Positions 1 to 6,282 of a DNA stretch of 7,817 nt are shown in pieces. The stretch comes from Planctomycetota bacterium (GTDB lineage Bacteria > Planctomycetota > Phycisphaerae > WQYP01). The notes under the pieces are model-generated. The model was not told where the DNA came from and did no database searches. It saw nothing but the letters and a program-made list of their open reading frames with translations. The DNA is taken from NCBI GenBank assembly GCA_021809365.1, contig JAKBAC010000153.1:1-7817 (forward strand), in the 5' to 3' direction. Every line of letters begins with the position of its first letter. Positions within the stretch are counted from its first letter, which is position 1. A program made the translations under genes and the position numbers.

Positions 1-1318
1 AGTGATTTACTCTGTTCTTGAACGGCTGCGGAATAAATGGATTGGTTCCGCCGGACCCGCCGCCATGATCCGCATGCTCACCCGTTACCACCATCATGCC
101 GGGCTTTATCTCCGGTGACTCAATTTCTGTGTCATAATTATTGGCCAGGCCAACATGCACCATAACGGGCCGCACATATTGTCCATCTTCCACCCACACC
201 GTCCCTGACTGGCTGAAAGCTTGCGTAGCCGCGGAGGTGGCCGCCGGCCGATTCCCTCCGGCAACTGATGTGGCTTCAGGAAGTATCTGTGACTTCAGCG
301 GCACCCAACGCAATGCGGCATTCGGCACCATCAATACATGATCGCGTTTAGCCACCAGAAAATCGACCTGTGCGGTCAGATAAGGCAATAGCTTTCCACC
401 TGGATTATCGGTGCTTATGACCACGGTATAGGTCACAACGTTTTGCACCATCGTGGCATTCAGGCGAATCTGTGAAACCACCCCGCGAAATACTGCACCG
501 GGAAATGTGTCAACTGTAAACGTCGCGACATCACCCTTTTTGATCCGCCCGATATCCGCTTCATTGACTGACGCCCAGACCTGAATCTTCTCCAGACTTT
601 CGGCCAGCAGAAACAAACTCGGCGTACTGAAACTGGAAGCCACAGTCTGGCCGATGTCAACCCGGCGATCAATGACCACACCGTTTACCGGCGAGGTAAT
701 CGTGCAATAGCCAAGAGTGATTTGGGCGTTATTCAGCGTGGCCTGGGCCGCATCAACAGCCCGTTGTGCCTGCACCACGGATGCCTGCCCCAACGCCACG
801 TTGGCTTTGGCCTGATCATAAGTTGATTTATACGCATCATATTGTGTAATGGACAAAGCGGTTCCGGATGCCCCCATTTTTTCCGCGCGCAACCAGTCCG
901 CCCGCGCATCTACATACGCCGCCTGATATTGCGCCAACTTCGCAATCGCAACCTTCACATTCGCCTGCGCCTGTGCCAGCGATGCCTGGGCCAGAGCCAC
1001 CTGCGCCTGATAATTCGATGGATCAATGCGGGCCAATACAGTGCCCTGTTTTACAGGCGAATCATAATCCACCCGGTTCCCATTGGCGTCCTTTCCAAAA
1101 GCGATAATCGTTCCATTCACCTGCGCTCCCACATCCACCACATCCCGCGGCTCCAATGTTCCGGTAGCGCTCACCGTAGCCGCCAGCATCCCCTCCCGGA
1201 CCGGTGCAGTCTGGAAGACCATCCCATTCCCCGCGGAGGATGAGTAATGCTGCCACCCCCAATAGCCCAGAACCGCCCCACCCAGCAGTATCACAACAGT
1301 AATGAATGTATTTCTCAT
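1..1318 (-). CDS. MacA-type (HlyD family) periplasmic efflux adaptor, C-terminus cut by window edge
   Basis: The 439 visible residues have the full membrane-fusion-protein layout. There is one N-terminal membrane anchor (about 4-21), a lipoyl half-motif near 50-100, and an alpha-helical hairpin rich in Ala and Gln (about 101-200). The second lipoyl half follows (TITSPVNGVVIDRRVDIGQ, 206-224), then a beta-barrel with NEADIGRIKKGD (252-263) and QNVVTYTVV (292-300), a signature I associate with MacA. MacA links an inner-membrane MacB ABC transporter to an outer-membrane channel, so macB would be expected just beyond the left edge. An Ala/Ser/Thr-rich insert (about 346-371) sits in the membrane-proximal domain. 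The ATG at 1318 is chosen because GGAG lies 7 bases upstream and the anchor follows at once. It lies 53 bp behind marR on the same strand, so the two probably share a transcript. The NPFIPQPF motif (426-433) suggests that only a few residues are missing. A generic RND-type adaptor is the alternative. Confidence 0.93.
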   Translation of the reverse strand, partial: MRNTFITVVILLGGAVLGYWGWQHYSSSAGNGMVFQTAPVREGMLAATVSATGTLEPRDVVDVGAQVNGTIIAFGKDANGNRVDYDSPVKQGTVLARIDPSNYQAQVALAQASLAQAQANVKVAIAKLAQYQAAYVDARADWLRAEKMGASGTALSITQYDAYKSTYDQAKANVALGQASVVQAQRAVDAAQATLNNAQITLGYCTITSPVNGVVIDRRVDIGQTVASSFSTPSLFLLAESLEKIQVWASVNEADIGRIKKGDVATFTVDTFPGAVFRGVVSQIRLNATMVQNVVTYTVVISTDNPGGKLLPYLTAQVDFLVAKRDHVLMVPNAALRWVPLKSQILPEATSVAGGNRPAATSAATQAFSQSGTVWVEDGQYVRPVMVHVGLANNYDTEIESPEIKPGMMVVTGEHADHGGGSGGTNPFIPQPFKNRVNH

Positions 1319-1325
1319 ATCGCAA

Positions 1326-1329
1326 CTCC
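1326..1329 (-). promoter_or_regulatory. Ribosome binding site of the adaptor gene
   Basis: GGAG on the minus strand, 7 bases before the ATG at 1318. It supports that start. No promoter is obvious in the 53-bp gap after marR. Confidence 0.6.
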
Positions 1330-1371
1330 GGAACTTTCCATTTTCAAATTCTCCACACATTTATTGCCGCC

Positions 1372-1992
1372 CTACCCGGCAGGCCGTGCTCCCGGCTTGA
1401 ACAAGGGCCGTAACGTTTCCGCCGCCCACAACAAAAAAGCCCGCTCCATGGGAGTCAGTGGCTCAAAAATAGCGGCGAAATGGCGCTCCGCCGCGCACTG
1501 CATACTTCGCAATACCGCCCCACCCGCCGGGGTCAGCGACAACAACGCCCGTCGACGATCTTTGCTATCTTCCCCGCGTATGATAAATCCGGACAACTCC
1601 AATTCATCCACCATCTTGGAAGCTGACGGCAGCGTCAATCCAACTACCTCCGCGGCACTGGAAATGGAAAGCCCCGGCGACCCCTCAACGGCCATCATCA
1701 TCCGAAATTGCCCCACGCGCAAATCGCCCCCTTCCGCCGTCCGTAAATGCCGCCGCAGCGACCCCATCATATTTGGAATCAACGAAACATACGATTTAGC
1801 CAGCGCATCGGCGTCCACAGCGGATGCAACACGCTCCGCCTTGGCAATGGCCTTGTTATGATTTAGTTTCCTTTTACAAGCGTTTCGCATGATGGCCTCA
1901 TCGGGTTCTGCTGCGCATATTTCGCGCACTGGTGGTGAAAAGCTATTATACCGTTCTATTTTTGCTTGCATAGCCATCTGCCGCCACACCAC
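1372..1992 (-). CDS. MarR-family transcriptional regulator
   Basis: This is a winged helix-turn-helix repressor, expected to act as a cytoplasmic dimer that releases DNA on binding a phenolic or drug-like ligand. From the GTG at 1992 it has 206 residues. The MarR core covers about 62-195: a helical dimer region, the helix-turn-helix (SISSAAEVVGLTLPSASKMV, 109-128), and the wing EDSKDRRRALLSLTPAG (141-157), which matches the family pattern D-x-R-D-R-R...L-x-L-T-x-x-G. MarR proteins are usually about 140-160 residues, so the first 60 residues are extra. GTG 1992 has AAAGGA 10 bases upstream, but a candidate transcription start falls inside that site. ATG 1890 (172 residues) has GAGG 5 bases upstream and is a serious alternative. 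The gene heads a leftward unit with the adaptor and is divergent from the MFS exporter, the usual arrangement for a local repressor of efflux genes. Confidence 0.92.
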   Translation of the reverse strand: MVWRQMAMQAKIERYNSFSPPVREICAAEPDEAIMRNACKRKLNHNKAIAKAERVASAVDADALAKSYVSLIPNMMGSLRRHLRTAEGGDLRVGQFRMMMAVEGSPGLSISSAAEVVGLTLPSASKMVDELELSGFIIRGEDSKDRRRALLSLTPAGGAVLRSMQCAAERHFAAIFEPLTPMERAFLLWAAETLRPLFKPGARPAG

Positions 1993-2011
1993 TGCGCGGG
2001 CGTCCTTTCAT

Positions 2012-2027
2012 ATTCTATCACGCGTGA
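2012..2027 (-). promoter_or_regulatory. marR promoter -10 with overlapping palindromic operator candidate
   Basis: On the minus strand, TGATAGAAT is an extended -10 (TAGAAT at 2012-2017, five of six consensus bases). A perfect 10-bp palindrome, TCACGCGTGA (2018-2027), directly abuts it and occupies part of the -35 to -10 spacer. A repressor bound there would block RNA polymerase, which fits MarR self-repression. No strong -35 is seen. Binding by this MarR is inferred from position; many MarR operators are longer (16-20 bp). Confidence 0.45.
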
Positions 2028-2031
2028 AGAG

Positions 2032-2081
2032 GCAAATAGTTGCAATTGGAAATTAAAATTTGCGATAAAGTATGCTATGAT
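2032..2081 (+). promoter_or_regulatory. MFS exporter promoter region
   Basis: An AT-rich stretch precedes the MFS start. TGCTATGAT (2073-2081) is an extended -10 and TTAAAA (2053-2058) a weak -35 at 17 bp. An alternative pair is TTGCAA (2040-2045) with GATAAA (2064-2069). The half-sites GCAAAT (2032-2037) and ATTTGC (2058-2063) form an inverted pair 20 bp apart and could be a second operator. With the extended -10, transcription would begin about 2 bases before the ATG, giving a nearly leaderless message. Confidence 0.35.
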
Positions 2082-2089
2082 GATCCACC

Positions 2090-3340
2090 ATGAAAGATGA
2101 AACGCATCCCCACACGCCAAATTACACAACGCCGCCTGACGCCGCCGCGGCGTATCCGCCCGTGCGGTCACATCATCCTGGCAACCTTGCACTGCTGATA
2201 TTTTTCCGTATTACACGCAGCATTGCAGGGGGCATGATGATCGTGGCACTTCCCTATCTGGTGCTCAACACGCTGCATCAAACCACACTGGCCCTGGGAG
2301 CGATTTATGTGGCGGGCGTCATGTCCACCGCGGTTCTTGCGGTGGCCGCCGGCCAATTGGCGGATCGCTGGCATCCGAAGGGAGCCTTGCTGATTACCGG
2401 GTTCATGGTACCGTTGAGTGCCTGGATGGTCTACGCCAATCAATCTTTTCCGATGCTGCTGGCCGCTTCTATTGTTGGAGGCTTCGCGGCCACCGGATCA
2501 CTCATCGGCGGTGGCGTGGGCGGCGCAGCGCAACCGGTGCAAAGTTCCGTCATCGCCAGACTTTCCACACCGAATAATCGCACCAGATATTATTCCATTC
2601 TGGCGTTCCTCAGCGGCATCGCCGGTGCCGGCGGAGCCATGCTCGTGCATTACTTTTCCACCCGCCATACTTTTCTTGCGGCGGGCGTCATTTCTTTCGT
2701 CGGGGCCGCGGCGCTGATTGCTATTACCATTCCTGAATATGTTGCCAGCCAGCCAATCGCCCGCAAGCAATCGAATCGGGCCATTCGACATTTCAGCATT
2801 ACCGGCGCACTCAATGGCTTAAGTCAGGGGTTGATTACACCCTTTCTTATTCCCTTTTTTGTTCTGGTTTACCATTTATCCAGATCACGCATGGCCATCT
2901 ATACCGCCATCGCCAGTATTCTCGCCTCGATCGCTCTTCTTGCAGCCCCGGCATTGGAACGCCGGTTGGGTTTTGTGCGAAGCATTACGTTTACCCGCGC
3001 TCTGGGAACGGCGCTACTTCTGCTGATGGCATCATGGCATAACCTTTGGATCGGCTTAATTATCTACCTCATAACGCCGGCCCTGCGTATTGCAGCTCTG
3101 CCCGCCCAACAGTCGGCGATCATCAACCGTGTGGAGGGCGACAGTATGGGCCGGGCCTTGGCGCTCAATCAGGTTACCCGACTCTCGGCATCATCCATTG
3201 CGATGATCTGCACAGGCGTGCTTTTTGATGTTTCAGAAATTGAAATGCCATTTTTCCTCTTCGCGGGCGTCATGGCGGTCAATATCTATCTCTATTACCG
3301 CTTTTTCGGCCACGATGGCCAAAATAATACCGCGCAATGA
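2090..3340 (+). CDS. MFS exporter (multidrug-type major facilitator)
   Basis: The 416-residue inner-membrane protein has about 12 hydrophobic helices, the normal MFS size. The first helix starts near residue 33 after a hydrophilic, Pro/His-rich tail, and the last ends near 405. The loop between helices 2 and 3 holds GQLADRWHPKGA (88-99), a good match to MFS motif A (G-x-L-a-D-r-x-G-r-k), with the second conserved Gly replaced. A polar stretch around 216-236 (PEYVASQPIARKQSNRAIR) is the central loop between the two six-helix halves. A Gly-rich segment, SLIGGGVGGAAQPVQ (137-151), lies in the helix 4-5 region. The family uses proton exchange to export small molecules; the substrate cannot be read from sequence. 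The gene is divergent from marR and the adaptor, which suggests shared control. ATG 2090 is the only Met ahead of the first helix, and no Shine-Dalgarno sequence is visible before it. Confidence 0.92.
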   Translation: MKDETHPHTPNYTTPPDAAAAYPPVRSHHPGNLALLIFFRITRSIAGGMMIVALPYLVLNTLHQTTLALGAIYVAGVMSTAVLAVAAGQLADRWHPKGALLITGFMVPLSAWMVYANQSFPMLLAASIVGGFAATGSLIGGGVGGAAQPVQSSVIARLSTPNNRTRYYSILAFLSGIAGAGGAMLVHYFSTRHTFLAAGVISFVGAAALIAITIPEYVASQPIARKQSNRAIRHFSITGALNGLSQGLITPFLIPFFVLVYHLSRSRMAIYTAIASILASIALLAAPALERRLGFVRSITFTRALGTALLLLMASWHNLWIGLIIYLITPALRIAALPAQQSAIINRVEGDSMGRALALNQVTRLSASSIAMICTGVLFDVSEIEMPFFLFAGVMAVNIYLYYRFFGHDGQNNTAQ

Positions 3341-3360
3341 TCGCACCATGCTGCCCCTCA

Positions 3361-3399
3361 GCGGAAATTCAGGGTATTTATGCCCGGCGTAATTTCCGC
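3361..3399. repeat. 9-bp perfect inverted repeat after the MFS gene
   Basis: GCGGAAATT (3361-3369) and AATTTCCGC (3391-3399) are exact reverse complements with a 21-base spacer that could form a small inner stem (GGGT/GCCC). It begins 20 bases after the MFS stop and straddles the stop of the PEP-CTERM remnant on the other strand. It may stabilise or end either convergent transcript, but neither side has a T-run, so a classic intrinsic terminator is not supported. Confidence 0.45.
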
Positions 3400-3454
3400 C
3401 CACCAAGAATCAGGCCCGCCAAAGCAAACCAGGCTGAAGTTGCGGCTCTGGTAT
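3378..3454 (-). pseudogene. Frameshifted C-terminal remnant of a PEP-CTERM sorted protein
   Basis: Reading the minus strand, codons at 3454-3443 spell IPEP. One base out of frame, codons at 3443-3378 spell ATSAWFALAGLILGG followed by a basic RKLRRA end and a TAA stop. Together these are the three parts of a PEP-CTERM signal: the Pro-Glu-Pro motif, a short hydrophobic helix and an Arg-rich tail. In that family the tail directs export and is then cut or re-anchored by an exosortase (EpsH-like) at the inner membrane. Restoring it needs exactly one extra base at about 3443, so a 1-nt deletion in the genome or a sequencing error would explain the break. Upstream, the IPEP frame stays open only about 38 codons to a TAA and does not look like an extracellular domain, so only the tail end seems to survive. 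It is convergent with the MFS gene. Confidence 0.6.
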
Positions 3455-3580
3455 TGCATGCGGCATGTGACAAAAAGGTGGTTCATCATAATTGATTACA
3501 CTCAAAGGATTGCAACGGATTTTGACTAAGGCATCGCGAAAAAATAACGTGAGCAATTATGGCGCAGGAATTTTGACCGC

Positions 3581-3632
3581 CGGCTAGTGCCCTGTTCCAC
3601 CCGTAATTGCGGGTGGAACAGGGCACTAGCCG
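3581..3632. repeat. Perfect 23-bp inverted repeat (MITE/REP-like palindromic element)
   Basis: The arms at 3581-3603 and 3610-3632 are exact reverse complements separated by 6 bases (TAATTG, whose ends could add a T-G wobble pair). Each arm has CTAG three bases in from its outer end, then GTGCCCTGTTCCACCCG reading inwards. CTAG is the preferred target of many IS630-family elements, which duplicate TA, so this could be a minimal non-coding derivative made of two terminal repeats. A REP/RAYT-type hairpin is the other option. No transposase is in the window. It has no T-run, so it is not a typical terminator. Confidence 0.75.
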
Positions 3633-3770
3633 CTCGCGAGGCGCATATCCGCATGGATTCTGTAACGAGCGGGCAACGCCGCCGGGAACGGAAGTTGGGT
3701 AAGGACGGGTGGGAAAACATGTCGTCGCAAGGCGGACTACCTTTACACTACCAAGCGTCGACTTTGTAAC

Positions 3771-3801
3771 ATGCGACCGCCGGAATGCGACGTGGTATAA
3801 T
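3771..3801 (+). promoter_or_regulatory. Extended -10 promoter and direct repeats ahead of the NTPase gene
   Basis: TGGTATAAT at 3793-3801 is a perfect extended -10 (TATAAT at 3796-3801), which would put the start near 3808 and leave a leader of about 37 bases. The -35 area is poor (TGCGAC at 3772-3777, 18-bp spacing). Two copies of ATGCGAC (3771-3777 and 3785-3791) stand 14 bp apart and cover the -35 and spacer. They could be a regulator's direct-repeat site, but this is inference. Confidence 0.6.
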
Positions 3802-3833
3802 AATTAACTCTCACTCGTGCTTGGTTGATTAAC

Positions 3834-3837
3834 GGAG
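3834..3837 (+). promoter_or_regulatory. Ribosome binding site that fixes the GTG start of the NTPase
   Basis: GGAG lies 7 bases before the GTG at 3845. The nearby ATG at 3840 is in another frame and stops after 8 codons, so the GTG is the credible start. Confidence 0.6.
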
Positions 3838-3844
3838 ATATGCG

Positions 3845-5974
3845 GTGGATCGAACTGGCCCGTTAAAAGAGAATTCTCCTGTGTGTTGGGGCGCTTTATA
3901 CTGGTTGCTCGTTGCCGGTGTATGCGCCGTCCCTGTTGTTTTGTCGCTATGGGTAGTCAGTCCTCGCGTGCCGATACTGTCGTCCACCCTTCCCGCACTG
4001 TTATTTATCGCGCTGCTGGTCTGGTTTTTCCATTTGGCAAGCCTGCCATCTTTAGGCTCGATCTGGGTCCGCTGCTCCCTGCCAATTCCGGTAATCTGGC
4101 TCATGCTCGCCGCCGCCACAGGGGCGTTCTTTTCAGAAAGATGCTTCCTCCACCAGGGAGGGGCATCCGGAATTTCGGCGGCAATTGTGGCAGCCGCCCT
4201 TGCATTAGTGGGTTACTCGCTACTTTTGCCGCGTCTCTTGGCGCGTCGGGCCTTGGCTCGCTCGGCGCGAGGGCTCCGGCCTTTCATTGCCAACAAATCG
4301 ACGCAATCCACGCCCGGACCGCAGGCGGTGCCTGCGCCAGCTGCTGGGCTGGAGACTGACATGTCGATTAGCGGCAATAGTCCGATTCCGTGGGGCGCGC
4401 CGGTCAACGATCCCGAAAGAGAGGAGCGACTGTTCCGCTGGTTTGCGGTGCCTGAAAATCCCATTGAAAGCGTCTCCGACGACCTGTTCGACGTGAAGCA
4501 GAAGGCGACGAGATTGCTGGAGATGCTTCGGCCAGCATCACCAATGGCGGGTGCCGGGACGGTCAATATTGTCGGGCCGCGCGGATCGGGCAAATCCTCC
4601 CTGTTGCGGCTTGCCGCTCAGATTAATAGCAGTGCACAATTTGGAGAGAATGCCTCGTCCTCCGTAGCCCTGAGGTTTTGTTTTCTTTCCCTTTGGGAGT
4701 ATTCGAATTCCAAGGCGGCGCTTCGGGGTGCGATTGATAAACTCCTCCAAACCATTCGTGATCGTATCGATATCCTGCCGATTGCCGGGATATCCAATGG
4801 GATAATTCGGGCGGTTTTCGGTGGGACCAACGTTATCGCCATTTCCGAGGGAATTGTTCCACCATCTCTGGACATCTGGCTCCCGGCTCTTTCCGAGTTG
4901 CTTGTCGGGGCTGGGCTGCGTATCGTTTTCTGCGTCGAGGACGATGATCGTACTGCAACCGCCGCTCGCCGCGCCGATCACTGTGAAATCATGCAGGGAT
5001 TTCTGGATCGTCTCAAGAGCTTGCCGGGGTTCGGATATGTTATTTGCACATCTACGCCGGTTTGGTCGGAACCATCGCCCGATGATCCGCGGCTTGTCAG
5101 TCAGACCGAGGAGAGTAATGGGACCCGCAATTGGAGCGACTATAACGACCGATGGAAAACCGCGTGCCAAGGTGGCGAGCTTGACACCATGAAAGCACCG
5201 CCGATGAATCAAAGTGAGATCAGCGGTCTGCGCGCGGAGGTGCGCATCATGATTCTCGACGGGCGATCAAGCTGGGCGGAACGCACCAGTTATCTGCCAG
5301 TGTCGCGGCTCTGTCAATTTGACCTTCTGCTTGAAAACCAACTTGAGACCGCCGACCTAGAAGCAATATTACGAGTTTTCCGAACGTGGATGGTTCGGCA
5401 AGTGTGCCCAGATACTCGCGATATCGCCATGAAGGTTCGGCTTTGCGGGATTGAAACGCAACAGCGGCAGGGTTTGCTAAAGGCGTTTCTTTCCGATCGC
5501 TCAGGAATCGGATTGCCACAGCATATCACGCCGCGCACACTACGGAATGCCTTGCGTCAAGCCTCTCGCCATTGGACAAATATCGTTGCGAGCCTCAAGC
5601 AGGGCGGTAATGGGTGGCAGGATCGTTGGGTAGAGAGCGGTATCGATTTCGACAGTGTGCTGGTGGCGTGCTTCCTGCGCGCATGCCTGCCGGATCGGTG
5701 GCCAAGCTTCCTGCTTTCTGGAGGTAATCAGACTTTGTATACAAGCTTTCACCGCAACCTTGCGGAACACAGGCCGGGTGGGCCAGAAGCTAATAGCATG
5801 TTGCACGGTGAGGTCGTCAAGCAGCTACACGGTCTACCGCTTTGGCTCGGCCTGTCGGGTTCCGTTTGGAATATGCTCGCAGTCCAGGAATTTACTCAAG
5901 GCAGCAACGTAAGGCCCGGCGGCATTATCGGCAACGGTGCACAGACTAACTGGAATTTGTTCATCAATTCTTGA
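3845..5974 (+). CDS. Membrane-anchored KAP/YobI-like P-loop NTPase
   Basis: The 709-residue protein has four hydrophobic segments at about 15-38, 44-66, 78-97 and 108-131. A basic turn (ARRALARSARGLR) and a Pro/Ala-rich linker (about 151-168) follow, then a cytoplasmic NTPase domain. Walker A is GPRGSGKS (244-251). A strand ending in acidic residues, RIVFCVEDDDR (359-369), fits the KAP-type Walker B pattern (usually DDLDR or EDLDR) with the central Leu replaced by Asp. The next segment, FLDRLKSLPGFGYVICTS, matches a sensor strand. In many KAP NTPases the membrane helices are inserted between Walker A and B; here they precede the domain. I do not recognise a named domain in the last 250 residues. 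KAP NTPases are membrane-associated ATPases, and some act against phage (PifA of plasmid F). The gene stands alone after its own promoter, upstream of a helicase on the same strand. A STAND-type or other AAA-like ATPase is the alternative. Confidence 0.75.
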   Translation: MDRTGPLKENSPVCWGALYWLLVAGVCAVPVVLSLWVVSPRVPILSSTLPALLFIALLVWFFHLASLPSLGSIWVRCSLPIPVIWLMLAAATGAFFSERCFLHQGGASGISAAIVAAALALVGYSLLLPRLLARRALARSARGLRPFIANKSTQSTPGPQAVPAPAAGLETDMSISGNSPIPWGAPVNDPEREERLFRWFAVPENPIESVSDDLFDVKQKATRLLEMLRPASPMAGAGTVNIVGPRGSGKSSLLRLAAQINSSAQFGENASSSVALRFCFLSLWEYSNSKAALRGAIDKLLQTIRDRIDILPIAGISNGIIRAVFGGTNVIAISEGIVPPSLDIWLPALSELLVGAGLRIVFCVEDDDRTATAARRADHCEIMQGFLDRLKSLPGFGYVICTSTPVWSEPSPDDPRLVSQTEESNGTRNWSDYNDRWKTACQGGELDTMKAPPMNQSEISGLRAEVRIMILDGRSSWAERTSYLPVSRLCQFDLLLENQLETADLEAILRVFRTWMVRQVCPDTRDIAMKVRLCGIETQQRQGLLKAFLSDRSGIGLPQHITPRTLRNALRQASRHWTNIVASLKQGGNGWQDRWVESGIDFDSVLVACFLRACLPDRWPSFLLSGGNQTLYTSFHRNLAEHRPGGPEANSMLHGEVVKQLHGLPLWLGLSGSVWNMLAVQEFTQGSNVRPGGIIGNGAQTNWNLFINS

Positions 5975-5989
5975 ATCCGCTTGCCGCTT

Positions 5990-6007
5990 GGCGGAATATA
6001 TTCCGCC
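5990..6007. terminator. 18-bp perfect palindrome after the NTPase gene, possible weak terminator
   Basis: GGCGGAATATATTCCGCC is its own reverse complement and starts 16 bases after the stop at 5974. It can fold into a 7-bp GC-rich stem with a small loop, and CATTTT follows. The T-run is short, so it may only partly stop transcription or protect the 3' end. It shares TTCCGCCCA with the inverted repeat at 3361-3402. Confidence 0.4.
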
Positions 6008-6039
6008 CATTTTCCGCTGCTCCATCCACAAATCAGTGA

Positions 6040-6282
6040 GAAGGCCCTCGGATTAATGCAGCCCGGTGGCGCGTTGACGCAAGCGGCGAGCTGACCCCCG
6101 ATGCTTTGGGATTACTCTGGATTACGGAGGCCCGGTCCAATAGCCGCCGAACCATTCTTGCGGTATGCTTTCAATCGTCGGTGAAATTGGGCATTGTGGA
6201 AGTCGTAGCGATTACGGACGCACTGGAATTCTACGTTGGTTTGGAACCGAACCGACAAGACATGCGAAAGGCGTGGGAATGA
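6040..6282 (+). CDS. Small open frame without clear start, overlapping the helicase by ATGA (remnant or frameshifted gene)
   Basis: Eighty codons are open after the TGA at 6037-6039 and end in a TGA at 6280-6282 that overlaps the helicase ATG as ATGA, typical of translational coupling. The protein looks real from about 6088 on (GELTPDALGLLWITEA, then VKLGIVEVVAITDALEFYVG), with alternating hydrophobic and charged residues and an acidic end. I recognise no family. The frame has no ATG until near its end. A strong site, GAGAAGG (6038-6044), precedes ATT 6052 by 7 bases in frame and ATG 6056 by 11 bases in the neighbouring frame, where 12 codons run to a TGA at 6092. So either a rare ATT start (or TTG 6106) is used, or a 1-nt change has shifted a gene that began at ATG 6056. 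A truncated C-terminal remnant is also possible. Confidence 0.4.
   Translation, partial: EGPRINAARWRVDASGELTPDALGLLWITEARSNSRRTILAVCFQSSVKLGIVEVVAITDALEFYVGLEPNRQDMRKAWE

Larger units (their letters stand above)
3341..3844. other. 504-bp stretch without an intact gene between the efflux and NTPase/helicase parts
   Basis: This holds a 9-bp inverted repeat, a frameshifted PEP-CTERM tail, a perfect 23-bp inverted repeat, a pair of 7-bp direct repeats and the promoter of the next gene, all listed separately. I see nothing recognisable in 3455-3580 or 3641-3763; the short frames there lack a ribosome binding site or protein-like composition. The mixture of a gene remnant and a MITE-like palindrome suggests a past insertion or recombination site. 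Confidence 0.6.

Noticed and set aside
842..1243. 133-codon plus-strand frame opposite the adaptor gene
   Set aside because: Antisense of the coiled-coil and lipoyl part of the adaptor; Arg/His/Pro-rich composition typical of a shadow frame.
1247..1861. 204-codon plus-strand frame opposite marR
   Set aside because: It is antisense to the MarR core, rich in Ser/Pro/Arg with no motif; the MarR translation is unmistakable.
3581..3632. Strong hairpin as an intrinsic terminator of the MFS gene
   Set aside because: No T-run follows on either strand and it lies about 240 bp after the stop; a mobile or REP-like element fits better.
3526..3769. Two short opposing frames crossing the 23-bp inverted repeat (minus 3526-3720, plus 3587-3769)
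   Set aside because: Both run through the palindrome, have no ribosome binding site and encode Arg/Ser-rich low-information peptides.
3341..3844. tRNA, small RNA or CRISPR in the gene-free stretch
   Set aside because: No cloverleaf with a GTTC-type arm, and no repeat-spacer periodicity; the only repeats are the inverted pairs and one direct 7-mer pair.
4538..5212. 224-codon minus-strand frame within the NTPase gene
   Set aside because: Antisense to the Walker A to Walker B region; no ribosome site and no recognisable features.
6040..6282. Programmed -1 frameshift joining ATG 6056 to the downstream frame
   Set aside because: No slippery heptamer is present before the TGA at 6092; an indel or a rare start codon is simpler.
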